Shown here one piece after another: positions 1 through 10,626 of a DNA stretch of 64,000 bases. The stretch is from contig OY720348.1 of the NCBI GenBank assembly GCA_963082975.1, positions 17,103,146-17,167,145 of the forward strand. Reading direction: 5' to 3'. Positions within the stretch are counted from its first letter, which is position 1, and every line of letters starts with the position of its first letter. The notes below the pieces were generated by a model, which worked only from the letters and a program-made list of their open reading frames with translations, was not told the DNA's origin and searched no databases. The position numbers were made by a program, and so were the translations under genes. Source of the DNA: Labia minor (taxonomy: Eukaryota; Arthropoda; Insecta; Dermaptera; Spongiphoridae).

Positions 1-759
1 TTAGCCCTTCAAGCCGCGAATTAAATTTTCCTATGCCAGCGCTCCGGTGGGAATTAAATGGGCGAAAAATGCACTTTCTTGCACTAGTACCTAAAATAAT
101 TAATATCTCATAAACTACTCAACATAAATTTGTGAAATTTTCAAGAGATCTCAAGGGAAAATGTTTCTTTGTATACAAAAAATTTAATCAGCTTAGCTTA
201 GGAATGGAGTCTTTGAAGTCTCTCGAAAAAAAACAAAGTTTTTTCTTCTTTGAAAAAACATGTGTTCGAAAAAAAAACAATAAAAAAAAGTGGAAAAAAG
301 AGAAAGTATATTGAATGTAGTTTTAAAAAATGCAAAAATTTTCAAAATTGATAGAAGAATGGCAGAGAAACGCATATTTATATTTTAGTCAATATTTGCT
401 AATTGCATTAAAATTAATTAATTATAATTAAATTATATTACTCCCATACCTTCTAGGGATCCATTAAAATATCTATAAGAATTGTCAAAAGTCTAGCTAA
501 GTTTAAAGTTGATGGAAAATTGATTTCAATTTATCATAAGAGCGAACAGGCAGACAGGAGGACAGATAGACGAAAGCGAAAATAATAAAAACCTTATGAA
601 AAATCGTAATTAAATAAAAAAATAATTTATTTCAAATATTAAAATAGAAAATAAAAAATACATGGTATAAAAAAAAACTAATTTAAGCTAAATTAATAAT
701 TTTTAAAATTCATTCGCTTCTCTCCAAAATACATTTTTTTGAAGTGAAAACTTCTTTAG
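1..759. other. AT-rich edge, no gene recognised
   Basis: No convincing coding exon is seen. The first 90 bases are less AT-rich than what follows and look like the end of a dispersed repeat cut by the window edge. A purine-rich stretch near 540-580 with repeated cagacag-type words resembles the tails of other repeats in this window. Short open frames near 132-375 are low-complexity Lys/Phe runs on both strands and were not called. Confidence 0.5.
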
Positions 760-1234
760 CGGCGTTGAGCACTTTTGCGGGATGGGGAAAAAGTATAGAA
801 CTCGCGTGAGGGAGACCGACGAAAACGACCCGACCCGACCGAGCGAGATATACGCATGCGCAATACGCCAGAATGTTAGACAGTACTACATCTGATATCG
901 GCGATATGTGAATGGTGAATTGGTGAATGTGGTCTGTGCAGGTCAGGCCCTGGACACCGAGCCCCCTCTCGTGAAAACATGTTACGCACTTAAGGCACAC
1001 CAGAGGCGCTGCTGGCACTAATTTAAATCCGAAAGTTGTTCATAAAACAACCAACAGATGCCGCACCAGGCTCATTTTTAAATTCATGAAATCCATTTGA
1101 ATCATTTGAAATATTGTGAAGTGTCGTAAACATGTAAACTGATGTAAACATCTGATTGTCTAACCTAAACAATTTGAAACAATTGTAAATATTATATTAT
1201 CTGACTGATCCGACACCCTCCAATTGCGATCAAT
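760..1234 (+). promoter_or_regulatory. CpG-richer segment upstream of THAP relic
   Basis: This stretch is clearly richer in G, C and CpG than its surroundings and lies directly before the ATG of the THAP-like reading frame. It contains ACGCATGCGCA near 851, which resembles the NRF-1 type palindrome found in many housekeeping promoters. No TATA box stands out. A CpG-rich promoter or 5' UTR is the simplest reading, but it could also be an unrelated repeat. The minus-strand open frame at 710-1018 is probably incidental. Confidence 0.3.
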
Positions 1235-1578
1235 ATGAATAATAATAAAGTAAGTATGATTAATATAATTTTACTATTATTGAGGATTATTTTTCATTAT
1301 AAAGTTATATAATATATGTACATATAAATAAATTTTTGATTTTGCAGTTTTTAGATTGTATTCATAAGAATTGTGTTACAAATTCTCTACCTGGAGAAGA
1401 ACGAGGACACTTGTTCAGGTTGCCAATGAGTATAATAATAATAATAATAAGTATAATAGTCTGCTAAAATATCGTGTATGCAAACTTCATTTTAATGATT
1501 ATGATTTCTACACACCTGAAAAGAAGAAATTAATTCGTTGAAGGATACCCTTGAATATAAATCAAGATGGTAGGTTTT
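1235..1578 (+). pseudogene. THAP-type zinc-finger domain, decayed
   Basis: An ATG with four codons (1235-1249) ends at a GTAAGT donor. A second exon starts at 1348 after TTTTGCAG and reads a THAP-like N-terminus: C-x4-C (CIHKNC), then GHLFRLPM. A later frame reads YRVCKLHF and DFYTPEKKKL, matching the C-x2-H-F part of a THAP finger. THAP domains are DNA-binding zinc fingers shared by P-element transposases and host factors. Between the two halves an (ATA)n run at 1430-1450 has grown and the frame is lost: a TAA follows the run at about 1465 and a TGA interrupts the end of the domain near 1540. It is therefore a broken host THAP gene or a P-like transposase remnant. No downstream exon was recognised. 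Confidence 0.5.
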
Positions 1579-1997
1579 GTGATATTTAATAATAGAATAT
1601 CCAAGGTTGGGAAAACAGAGGAATATATACCTCAGTTGTATAAATTTTATAATTATTTTTTAATTTTGTTTAAAAACATGTCACAATAATAATCTATTTA
1701 TTAAATAAATAGGTTACATAGAACATTATTCTTTTCATTTTAGATGTGCAATTTATATTAATACTAGCTGCTCAGAGCGCCTTCGGCGCTCTTCACACCT
1801 AGACGGGGGCTCCGCCCCCTGTACCCCCGAGTGGTACATAGTATTTGATTGAAAGTAATAAAAGGTTTTCATCCATTTTGTTTCAATCAGTATATTACAT
1901 AAAACATTCATTTCTTTTTGTGTTCTTATTCAAAATCTATTTTAATTTAATCAGTAAATTAATTATATATATTATTATTATTGTATATGTTATATCT

Positions 1998-2400
1998 ATC
2001 TATCTATGTGGCTCAAAGATACTCGAAAGTTCTTGGCCGCAACAATCACCTTTCTCCAAGTGTCCCTATCCTAAGCCCTTGTCCCATCTCTCTTACGTCC
2101 CTTCCTACGCGTCATTGGTTTTCCAAGCGGACGTTTTCCAATCGGTCTCCCCACCAATATCTTTTTTCCTCTCCCATTCTAGCCACGTGCCCTGCCTATC
2201 GCAGCTTTTTCCCTTTTATAACCCTAACTATTTCTGAAGATGCAGAGAGGCCATGCAATTTCTTGTTATGCAGTCTTCCCCATTCCCCGGTGACCTCATC
2301 TTTCTTTGGCCAATAAATGCAGGGAAGAATCCTATTCTCAAACACTCTGAATCTACTCAAATCTCCCAGGGTCATATAATGCAACAGGCAAAATAATTTT
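1998..2400 (-). mobile_element. LINE 3' fragment (same family as 5043-6815)
   Basis: On the minus strand this matches the 3' end of the LINE family seen at 5043-6815 and 7990-8432. It carries the C-terminal coding part ([33 protein letters not shown]), then the untranslated end with the words for the CTTGGAGAAAG and CCAAGAACTTTCGAG boxes. It ends in (GATA)n rather than poly(A). It is 5'-truncated, as LINE copies usually are, and out of frame in places. Confidence 0.7.
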
Positions 2401-4484
2401 TTTATATATTCCCTTTGATAATAATTTTGAAGAGATAAGCCTCTTTATTGCAAGATAACAGGCGTTTCCCGATTGCAACCCCGATTTAAATTCTTCTCAA
2501 ATATTATTATCCTTCGTGATTACATTCAATTTTTCTACATATTCAAATTCTACATTTTGTATCTTAAGATTTTGTATGTTAATACTCTTCCTCTTAAATA
2601 TTTTTTCTTATCACTATTAATTTCAAACCTCCATTAATTTTTCCTCGCTATCTGCAATTGCAATTTCCTAATCTCCTATTATATTTAAGTCGTCTGGGTA
2701 ACCTAACATTTTACATTTGATTTCTTCATCTTATTCTTTCTTTACTACCTTCAAGACAAATTTGAAGATCAAAATATGAAAAAGTTTATGCTGATCTATA
2801 TTGAGTCATACGTATGTTTTACTAAAGTCTACAAATAATTAGTGAGCAGAAATATTGAATTCGCGGTTTTTTTCCTATTATCTGTCATAATGAAAATATC
2901 TTAATTAATGTTGATCGATTTGGCCTGAACCCGCAATGATATCTCCTAATATTTCCTCCGCCTATGGTTCTTAAGTATTGTATATGTTATAATAGTGAAA
3001 TAGAGTATAATATTTCTTGATCATTACATTTTTGTATTTTATTTTCATTGCTAGATTATTATTGAATATTTTTAATTATAATGAAACTTGAGAAAATGCA
3101 AAAATAGAGACTTGAGACAATTTATAAAAATTAACGGTATAAAACTATAGATAAATGACGAATATATACATTCATTAATAGTATTAATTTAAATTAATTG
3201 ATTTATTTGTTTTTTTTATTATTAAGTTCATTTATTAATTTTTTTAGATCATAGTTATTTTCCTTAAAAGAAACTTAAATTCTGTGATGCTAGGGGATTT
3301 GAAAATTATTCGTCGCAATATGAAGATTTCGCTTACAGTTTCTGTCATGTCCGACTTCCATCCAACAGTTATTTTCTGTTAAGTTTTTTGCTTCTCTTAA
3401 TCATGTGATCTATATATTTAATTTTTTTTGATTCATTATAATAAAATTTAAACAAATAAAAATTTTTACTTTGTTAATTTATATAAATTTCAATATAAAC
3501 TGATTGTGAGTGATACGCTTAGCCAATACTCTGAATAATTTGTGTACAAAAATATTGAATGTTCTTAGCGAGATTTGATATAATGTTGTACGATTTGTCC
3601 TAAATCTGAATTAGAAGAAAATTATAAATTGCATTAAAATGAGACCTTTTAGAATAAATTATTTAATTGAAATGATATTTAAATATAAGAATTTAAAAAA
3701 AATATTATATTCTTTGTTAGGCAATTGTTATTTAATTATGTGCAACATGATTCGACTTGCACAGAGCATCGTTATTTTTTATTAATATCACATAATAAAA
3801 ATGAATCTTTTAAACATAATAAATAAAAAAGACATTTTAATAAATTTAAAAAATATACCCAATTTAAAAATGTCAAAAATTTAAAACAACTTTATATCAT
3901 CATATTTTAATTTTATATATAATATATATATATATTTAGTAATTAATAATAGAGTAATTAAATTAAAATAAAAAACAAAGATAATATAATTCAGTCATTT
4001 TAATTCAGGTTAAATAATATTTTTTTTTATTATTCAATGATAAAATTTATATATTATTATATATATATTATAGAAAAGAAGAAATATTCAATTAAATAAA
4101 AAATAATTTAAGATAAAAATATGATCTAATAAATATTTTAATTAAATTGAGAACTTTTAGAATAAATTATTTAATTGAATTGATATTTGTATATTAGAAT
4201 TTAAAATAAAAAGGGAAATATTATAATAATTCTTCGATTGGGAATCTCTATGATAATTCATTGTTTGAAATGATTCCGCTAGGCCGACAGTGAGCCGCGA
4301 GCTGCTCTTGAATGAACAACACGGAGAATTATATTAACTTTAAAAAATTAATTTCTGCGGTTATTGATAAGATATTAATAAAATTTATAGCCTATGTTAC
4401 TCTAGAGGTATATAAGAATATTGTGATGTAATTTCAAAGAAATCGGTTCAGCCAATTCTGAGTCTATAAAATAGTAATTTTCCG

Positions 4485-4551
<67 letters not shown>
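4485..4551. repeat. GACA tetranucleotide microsatellite
   Basis: About 16-17 uninterrupted GACA units lie within the tail of the RTE-like block. Shorter cagacagac words occur at the same relative place in other repeats of the window, so the microsatellite probably grew from the element's own tail. Confidence 0.9.
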
Positions 4552-4831
4552 GTGAAAAATTCTAAAGTCACTTTTGGATTCTAGAGGTCATGAAACGCGA
4601 AGATATGCAAAAATTTTTAAATTCTGAGCAATGTGCAGACAAAAACCTTTTTTTATATATATAGATATAATTGAAAAATTGTGTAATTTTTATTTAAGTG
4701 AGAAATTTAATATAATATGTTTAAAGAAAAATATGTATAAAAGATTTATTTACAAATGAGATACACATCATTATTGTTAATGATATTTTGTAATAATCTA
4801 TTTTCAAATAAATATGTCACATACAACATTA

Positions 4832-5026
4832 TTCTTTTCTTCTAGACATGCAAATTATGAAATTTTTCAGTTAAGTGAAAAATTATTTATTTGGGGATAA
4901 GACCAACATTTCAGCAATTTTCTGAAAAAAAAAAAATTTATTTCTGAAATGTCAGTTTTAGCTCTAAATAAATAATTTTTCACTTAACTGAAAAATTTCA
5001 TAATTTGCATGTCTAGAAGAAAAGAA
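4832..5026. repeat. Long inverted repeat (hairpin), 61-bp perfect arms
   Basis: The arms 4832-4892 and 4966-5026 are perfect reverse complements over about 61 bp and remain imperfectly complementary further in, around a short A-rich loop. The left flank (about 4790-4850) resembles 1690-1755, so part of this DNA is also repeated before the RTE-like block. It could be a foldback element or a hairpin RNA source. No coding potential is seen. Confidence 0.85.
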
Positions 5027-5042
5027 AAAAGTTGTAATAAAA

Positions 5043-6815
5043 TTGAGAAAACGGCTCTCGACGCGTAACACGAAGTTAGGAGAAATTAATCAAATACAAT
5101 ACAATTTAGATAATTTTAAAAACGAGGAATATAAATTAAAATATCAAATCGAAATCAAAAATAGATTTAATAGTTTGAAGGGAATGACGAGGCGAATGAG
5201 CCGGAAGAAATATGGGACAAAATACAATCAAATATTAAAACGGCAGCTTCAAATAGTATATATAGGTTTTAAAAATAACAAAAAATATAAACCATGGTTC
5301 GATGATGAATGTTTAGAAATAATAGAGATTAGGAAAAAAAGCCAAAATACAATGGTTTAATAGCAAATGCGAAGTAGATAGATTCGAATATATTAATAGA
5401 AGGAAAATAGTGACGAAAGTCAAAAAAAAGGGAAATTTTAAAAAATAGAATATTAGAAATAGAGGAAAGTAGCCACAACAAGAATAGTAAAGATCTATAC
5501 ATGGGAATTAAAAATATTAAAAAGTGTTATCAGGCACAGTTAGACTTAATTAGAGATGCTAATAATAATTTAAAAACAGACGCGAGCGATATTAAAAAAA
5601 ATATATGCAGGAACTATTTTGAAAATTTATTAAATTCGAATCTAGGTAATAGAACAGAAACCTTAACGGTAGACTCAGCAGAAATTAATCTCGAAGAATC
5701 TACGTTACAGGAGGTAGAAATGATAATGGGGATTTTCAAAAATAATAAAGCAGCTGGAATAGATGGGATTTCAGCAGAATTGGCATAAGGAAAAGATTCT
5801 TTTAGAATGGCAGGAGGCAGTTATTATCCCACTCTTTAAGAAGGGTAATAGAACCAACTACAATAAAACTACAGGTGAATTTCTCTTTTGACGACATCGT
5901 ATAAGATTATCTCGAATATTATCTCAATGAAATTACGACCATATGCAGAGGAAATATTAGGAGAATATCAGCGGGTTCAGGCCAAACCGATCAACTGTAG
6001 ACCAGATATTCTCATTAAGGCAGATATTAGAAAAAAAACGCGAATTCAATATCACTGTTCACCAAATTTTTGTAGATTTTACAAAAGCATATGACTCAAT
6101 AGACAAGGAAAAACTTTTTTAAATCTTGATCTTAATGGGAATTCCAAAAACACTAGTACGTATGATTCAAATTTGTCTTGTAGGTAGTAAAGGAAGAGTA
6201 AGATGCGGGAATCAACTATAAGAAACTTTCGAAATTTGGAATGGGTTATAACAAGGAGACGCACTATCACCAATCCTATTTAATTTAGTTCTGGAGTATG
6301 TCATTAGACAAATTGGGGAAAAATCAAACGGAATAGAATTAAACAAAAAAAAAAAAATTCAAGTATTAGGTAACGCAGACGACTTAAATATAATAGGAGA
6401 TTTGGCAAGTGTAATTAAAGATAGCGTAAAAAAATTAATCGAAGCAGGAAAAGAGGTGGGCTGGAAATAAATATTGCTAAGACAAAGTATTTAGTAACAG
6501 AAAGGAATAGTATTAACACACAAAGTCTTAACATACAAAATGTAAAATTTGAAAATGTAGAAAAATTTAAATACTTAGGTTCTGTAATAACGAAAGATAA
6601 TAATATTCGAGAAGAGTTTAAAGCGAGGTTACAATCGGGAAGCGCCTGTTATCATGCCCTAAAGGGGCTTATCGGGTCAAAATTATTATCAAAGGGGATA
6701 AAAATGGCAGAGGATGGGGTTTGGGTCAGAATAGGGACACTTGGAGAAGTGTGGTTGCTGCGGCCAAGAACTTTCGAGTTCCGTAGAGCCACAGAGATAG
6801 ATAGATAGACACACA
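5043..6815 (+). mobile_element. Non-LTR retrotransposon (LINE), decayed reverse transcriptase
   Basis: Pieces of one reverse transcriptase read in order on the plus strand in shifting frames: KNNKAAGIDGISAELA (about 5740), YKIISNIISMKLRPYAEEIL (about 5900), FVDFTKAYDSIDKEKL (about 6070), QGDALSPILFNLVLEYVIR (about 6250) and NADDLNIIG in place of the catalytic YADD box (about 6370). The element ends with the family's 3' end, CCAAGAACTTTCGAG and (GATA)n near 6800. No endonuclease domain is visible, so the copy is probably 5'-truncated. Several frameshifts and stops make it inactive. The clade was not settled: the short repeat tail and GHVARM-type C-terminus of sister copies fit RTE- or Jockey-related LINEs. 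Confidence 0.8.
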
Positions 6816-6960
6816 CACACACACACAGACATTTTTCTCAGCCTTAGTGAAAATGATTCAGGAACATTCAAAGGGTATAAAAACATCAAAATCTCAACAT
6901 GGAAAATTTTCGTGATCGCAATACTATCTCTGGCGAGATAGTAAAAAGGTTTATATATAT
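6816..6960 (-). repeat. Dispersed repeat with TG microsatellite, copy 1
   Basis: Read on the minus strand, this contains CATTTTCACTAAGGCTGAG followed by (TG)n, the same order found on the plus strand at about 28,290-28,390. It abuts the LINE end. The family is unnamed here and no coding sequence is seen. Confidence 0.6.
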
Positions 6961-7406
6961 TTTATTTAATTAATTTTTTAACATAATTAAACATTTTAAT
7001 TTTACATTATATTAACCCTAATTTGTTAAATTTAATCTAAAAATTCAATTAAATATTTAGAGAATAATTAAAATGAATTAACAATTATTTAATTTAGGTA
7101 TATTAAATGTGAAATTTTCAATACAATTTTATTTTATTTTATTTATTTTTTTAATAAAAAAAGTGAGAAAAAAATTTCTCTTCAATAATAATGATAATTA
7201 GATAATTCTAGTTCTGTTTATTATTTTCAAAATCATTTTATTCTCTTAGCTATGGTCATATGGTATTTATCTTTTTTGTAATTAATCCGTTTACGATAAC
7301 AGAACAAAAAATGAGAGAAAAAAAATCGTTGTTTCGAATCGAATCATGTACGATAATAGTGAATCTGATCCTTGCATGAATTCAGTCCTCTTGACAACAT
7401 TTAATA
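6961..7406. other. AT-rich upstream region of KLF15-like gene
   Basis: This is simple AT-rich sequence without a recognised repeat. It presumably contains the 5' UTR and promoter of the downstream gene. No clear TATA/initiator pair was picked out. Confidence 0.4.
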
Positions 7407-8833
7407 ATGGAGTCAAATTGGGAATTTGGATGGCGGGAGTTTTCTCCACTAGAAAATATTTTCACCCCTGAGGGGGACTCGTTAACCATCGGATTGTTAC
7501 CAGACAAAACAGTTTTTTGTGATGAAAACTGTAGTCAATTTCTTCGTGAAAGTGCTGAACAATTACAACACGCCCTGAATATTCCACCTTTGATTGTTCT
7601 TGGTGTGGATTTATCTTGTTTATCAGGCAACAATGATATTATGACAAGATCCGGTGAGTATTTACAATACAAAAAAAAAATAAAATTATATTTAAATTCT
7701 ATTAATTTTAATTTTACAGATTCTGCTCTTGAATTGGTTTCCCAACCTATCCATTCCAATGATAAAATTTATCATTGTACTTATAATGGATGTAATAAAT
7801 CTTATGCAAAGTCATCTCATCTGAAAGCCCATTTAAGAAGACATACAGGTAAGGAATTATTTAATAATATTTTAATTATAGAATTAATTAATATTTATTA
7901 GAAGTGTTCAATATTGTATTCTTTGATAAAATATGCCAAAATTATACAGTAAACAACACGTTTATTATCAAAGGAGATCAAAATTAAAACATATAAAACA
8001 ATTATTTTGCTTGTTGTGGTATATAGCTGTGAGGCATGGACTATGATCTTGGGGGACGAGAGTAGATTTAGAGTATTTGAGAATAGGATTTATGAGCAAA
8101 GATGAGGTCACCGGGGAATGGCGGAGACTGAATAACGAGGAATTGCATGATCTCTATGCATCTCCAGACATAGGGTTATAAAACCGAAAAGGATGCGATG
8201 GGCAGGTCACGTGGCTAGAATGGGAAAGGAAAGAGTGGTGAAAAATATATTGTTGGAAAGACCGATTGGGAAATGCCCAGTTGGAAGACCAAGGATGCGG
8301 TGGATGGATAATGTAGGAAGGGACATGGGAGTTGGATGGTTGTGATTCAGGATAGGGACACTTGGAGAAATGTGGTTGCTGCAACCAAGTACTTTCTAGT
8401 TTCGTAGAGCCACAGATATAGATAGATAGTAAACATCACATTTAAAACATTATTGTATGTTAATAATGAAAATCAAAGTCACCAACACAATTTAACAACA
8501 ATATGCCTCAAAATAATTTCACATTCCTATTGTTAAACTATTGTTGTATTATATATAATTGCAGGTGAAAAACCGTTTGCTTGCTCCTGGCCTTCTTGTG
8601 AGTGGCGATTTTCCCGTTCGGATGAATTAGCACGCCACGGGAGATCTCATTCGGGGATACGACCATACGCCTGCTCGTTATGTGATAAAAAATTCGCCCG
8701 TTCAGATCATTTAAACAAGCATGTTAAAATTCATCGACGACAACGATGGAAAAGTGTCCAATCGACATTGGATACTAACCCTCCTTCTCCAAGAACAATC
8801 ATAAAAACAACTCATTGTATAACCACCCTCTAA
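7407..8833 (+). CDS. Klf15: Kruppel-like factor 15-type transcription factor
   Basis: Three exons, 7407-7653, 7720-7848 and 8565-8833, give 214 residues with consistent phases and GT-AG borders. Three C2H2 fingers lie at residues about 102-124, 132-154 and 162-182, with Sp/KLF linkers and the invariant [29 protein letters not shown] and [10 protein letters not shown] words. The [18 protein letters not shown] and [16 protein letters not shown] forms are closest to the KLF15 branch as I recall it. KLF proteins bind GC/CACCC boxes in the nucleus, and KLF15 controls metabolic genes. The N-terminus is short (about 100 residues) and acidic, with LTIGLLPD-like hydrophobic patches that could be an activation or repression motif. 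Intron 1 is 66 nt and open in frame. Intron 2 contains a LINE fragment. The start is the first ATG before conserved sequence. Confidence 0.88.
7990..8432 (+). mobile_element. LINE 3' fragment in Klf15 intron 2
   Basis: Same-strand, 5'-truncated copy of the LINE at 5043-6815. It preserves the C-terminal coding portion missing or poor there: [20 protein letters not shown], then [18 protein letters not shown] in a shifted frame, then [11 protein letters not shown]. It ends in CGTAGAGCCACAGATATAG and GATA repeats. The AGHVARM-type C-terminus is typical of several insect LINE proteins. Frameshifts make it dead. Confidence 0.8.
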
Positions 8834-8934
8834 GAAGAAAGATTAATTGGAAACTTATTAATTTATTGATAGGTTCTCCACTTTGAGACATTCCAATGAA
8901 GAAGTTTCTAAAGAAACAAAAATATGTTTGAAAT

Positions 8935-8940
8935 AATAAA
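8935..8940 (+). terminator. Poly(A) signal of Klf15-like gene
   Basis: AATAAA lies about 100 nt after the stop codon, and further AATAAA-like words follow, so this is the likely 3' end of the transcript. Confidence 0.5.
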
Positions 8941-9490
8941 ATAATAATAAAACAAATTAATGATATAAAACGAATTGTTTGTTATTTATTTTCGATTTCA
9001 GATTAAAATATATTTTCAAATTTCTTCATTTACTAATACAGAAAGCAAAAATTATATAATTTTAAATCAACGTTATGTCTAGATTTAGATTTAGATGAAG
9101 AGAAGTTTCAAGCTATTTCACTTGGGAGGCTTTTCTCTCTCCTCTCCATTTTATTTTTATAAATTATATCAAGTGAAATCTGATTTAAGACGCACCCCTA
9201 TTTTCTTCCAGGTAAAAACTTGAGCTTTAACATATTATGTATGATTATGATGAGCATTTTTTTTGAATGTAGAAATGTATAAAATATGCTCAAATAACAA
9301 TTTTATGATTCAATTAAAGTGTATACATATGTTTAATGGTACATGTTTTGAGCATAAAATATATTTATAAATTTTATTTACTCGAATGGAAGCTTTTATT
9401 AAATGATAATTAAAACCCTAAGTCGAAACTATAAACAGTAAGACCCCACTTTGTTTCGCGTTTAGCGTTCTTTTATTTTAATTGTTTTGG
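8941..9490. other. Intergenic, nothing recognised
   Basis: AT-rich sequence between the Klf15-like gene and the first dispersed repeat. No exon-like pieces or clear repeat ends were seen. Confidence 0.5.
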
Positions 9491-9790
9491 TATGAAAACA
9501 TTCCTTCCCTTCCTATCGTCGGTCGGTAATAGTACCACTTCCAGTTTTCTGATATACACCAAAAGTTGATGAATTCATTCGTACTAATGCATTAAGTAAA
9601 TATACCAAATTTTATCAAGATCCGTTGAGCCGTTCAAACTGTGCACGTCTATACGGTCACACAGACGGACAGACATTATGTTAAAAATACTTTTTTCTGT
9701 TAACAAAATGCATGATTCGTGAAGATATGTAAAAATCTCAACATGTGAAATTTGGTGTGAAAACAATAACTCCTTTTCTATAGTCGGTCA
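9491..9790 (-). repeat. Dispersed repeat family R1, copy 1
   Basis: Shares long stretches with 24,826-25,180, 35,121-35,282 and 47,468-47,629: CCTATCGTCGGTCGGTAA, CCGTTGAGCCGTTCAA, a (C)GGACGGACAGACAT word and ATGCATGATTCGTG followed by GATATGTAAAAATCTC. Read on the minus strand it has an 'aacggatttt-gatgaaattt' word like those in 3' ends of RTE-related non-autonomous elements. It has no coding capacity. Confidence 0.75.
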
Positions 9791-9807
9791 AAAAAATAAA
9801 ATAAAAT

Positions 9808-10124
9808 ATAGTGGAGTCCTCTGTTGGTAAAAAATAAAACATGGTAGCTAAATAGAATATCAATGGATTTATATGCAAACTTTAATCCTTTTTATCACTT
9901 AAAAAAAAATTGCATAAGAAAAGTTTCTTTGGAATTAAAAAAAGAACCCACTGCTAAAGTTTTATCCAAATCCATGTCATATTAACTCGATTTAATAATT
10001 ACCCTTAATTGAACAATTCAATTTTTTAATATTAAAAATTTTGTATATGTTACATAGGGGGGGCATAAGAATTTTAGGACTAAGGTAGGACATGACATAA
10101 AAAAGGTTGGTAAACACTGTTATA
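9808..10124 (-). mobile_element. hAT-like non-autonomous element, copy 1
   Basis: Read on the minus strand this starts CAGTGTTTACCAACCTTTTT at 10,124, the usual start of many hAT MITEs, and continues into a body shared with 31,365-31,835: GGATTTGGATAA, CAGTGGGTTCTTTTT, AAATCCATTGATATTC, AACAGAGGACTCCAC. The other terminal inverted repeat was not found, so the copy is probably partial. Confidence 0.55.
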
Positions 10125-10626
10125 GACAGACTAACCTATAGATGTTTTAAATAAAAATAGATAGAAAATTAAATTAATGTAATTTAGTAAATCGATAATA
10201 ACAACTAACAAAAACTAAACTTTTTTTGTTAAAAAGTAACTAAAAAATTCAAAGAATCACTAAAAACGCAAAAACTCACTAGAAACAAAAGAATGTTACA
10301 GTTTTTTTTATCATTGACGTTTTTCGATATAATATATCGTTTTTCATTATCGATATTCTGTTCCTGCCCTTTCCTGCCAATTGTCAAAACAATTTTATAA
10401 ACATCTATTAACATCGTTTACATAAATATCTATACATATATTTAAATATCAATATATTTTATATTAATATCTTTTATAATCTGTTTATTTTTTTTAAAAA
10501 AAATAATAAAATTTTCATTAACATGACAAATGATTATTGATAAGAAGATTATTTTAAATAAGATAACAAAATAATACAAAAAAAATAGAAAGTTTTAAAT
10601 AATATAATTCTAATTCATCTTCAATC

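Larger units (their letters stand above)
1762..4668. mobile_element. RTE-like non-autonomous repeat block, composite
   Basis: The left boundary starts ATACTAGCTGCTCAGAGCGC followed by a CG-rich palindrome, and the right boundary is a long GACA microsatellite, a CGGTTCAGCC-type word and a T-rich end running into TATATATATAGATA. Heads and tails of this kind are common in arthropod RTE-associated non-autonomous elements. No transposase or reverse transcriptase frame is seen inside apart from an inserted LINE fragment (1998-2400). The interior has internal direct repeats (about 3640-3720 and 4148-4220). Two elements joined together would look the same, so the extent is uncertain. Confidence 0.4.

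Noticed and set aside
1845-2316. Two overlapping plus-strand frames rich in Pro/Ser
   Set aside because: They lie opposite the minus-strand LINE fragment and are its antisense shadow.
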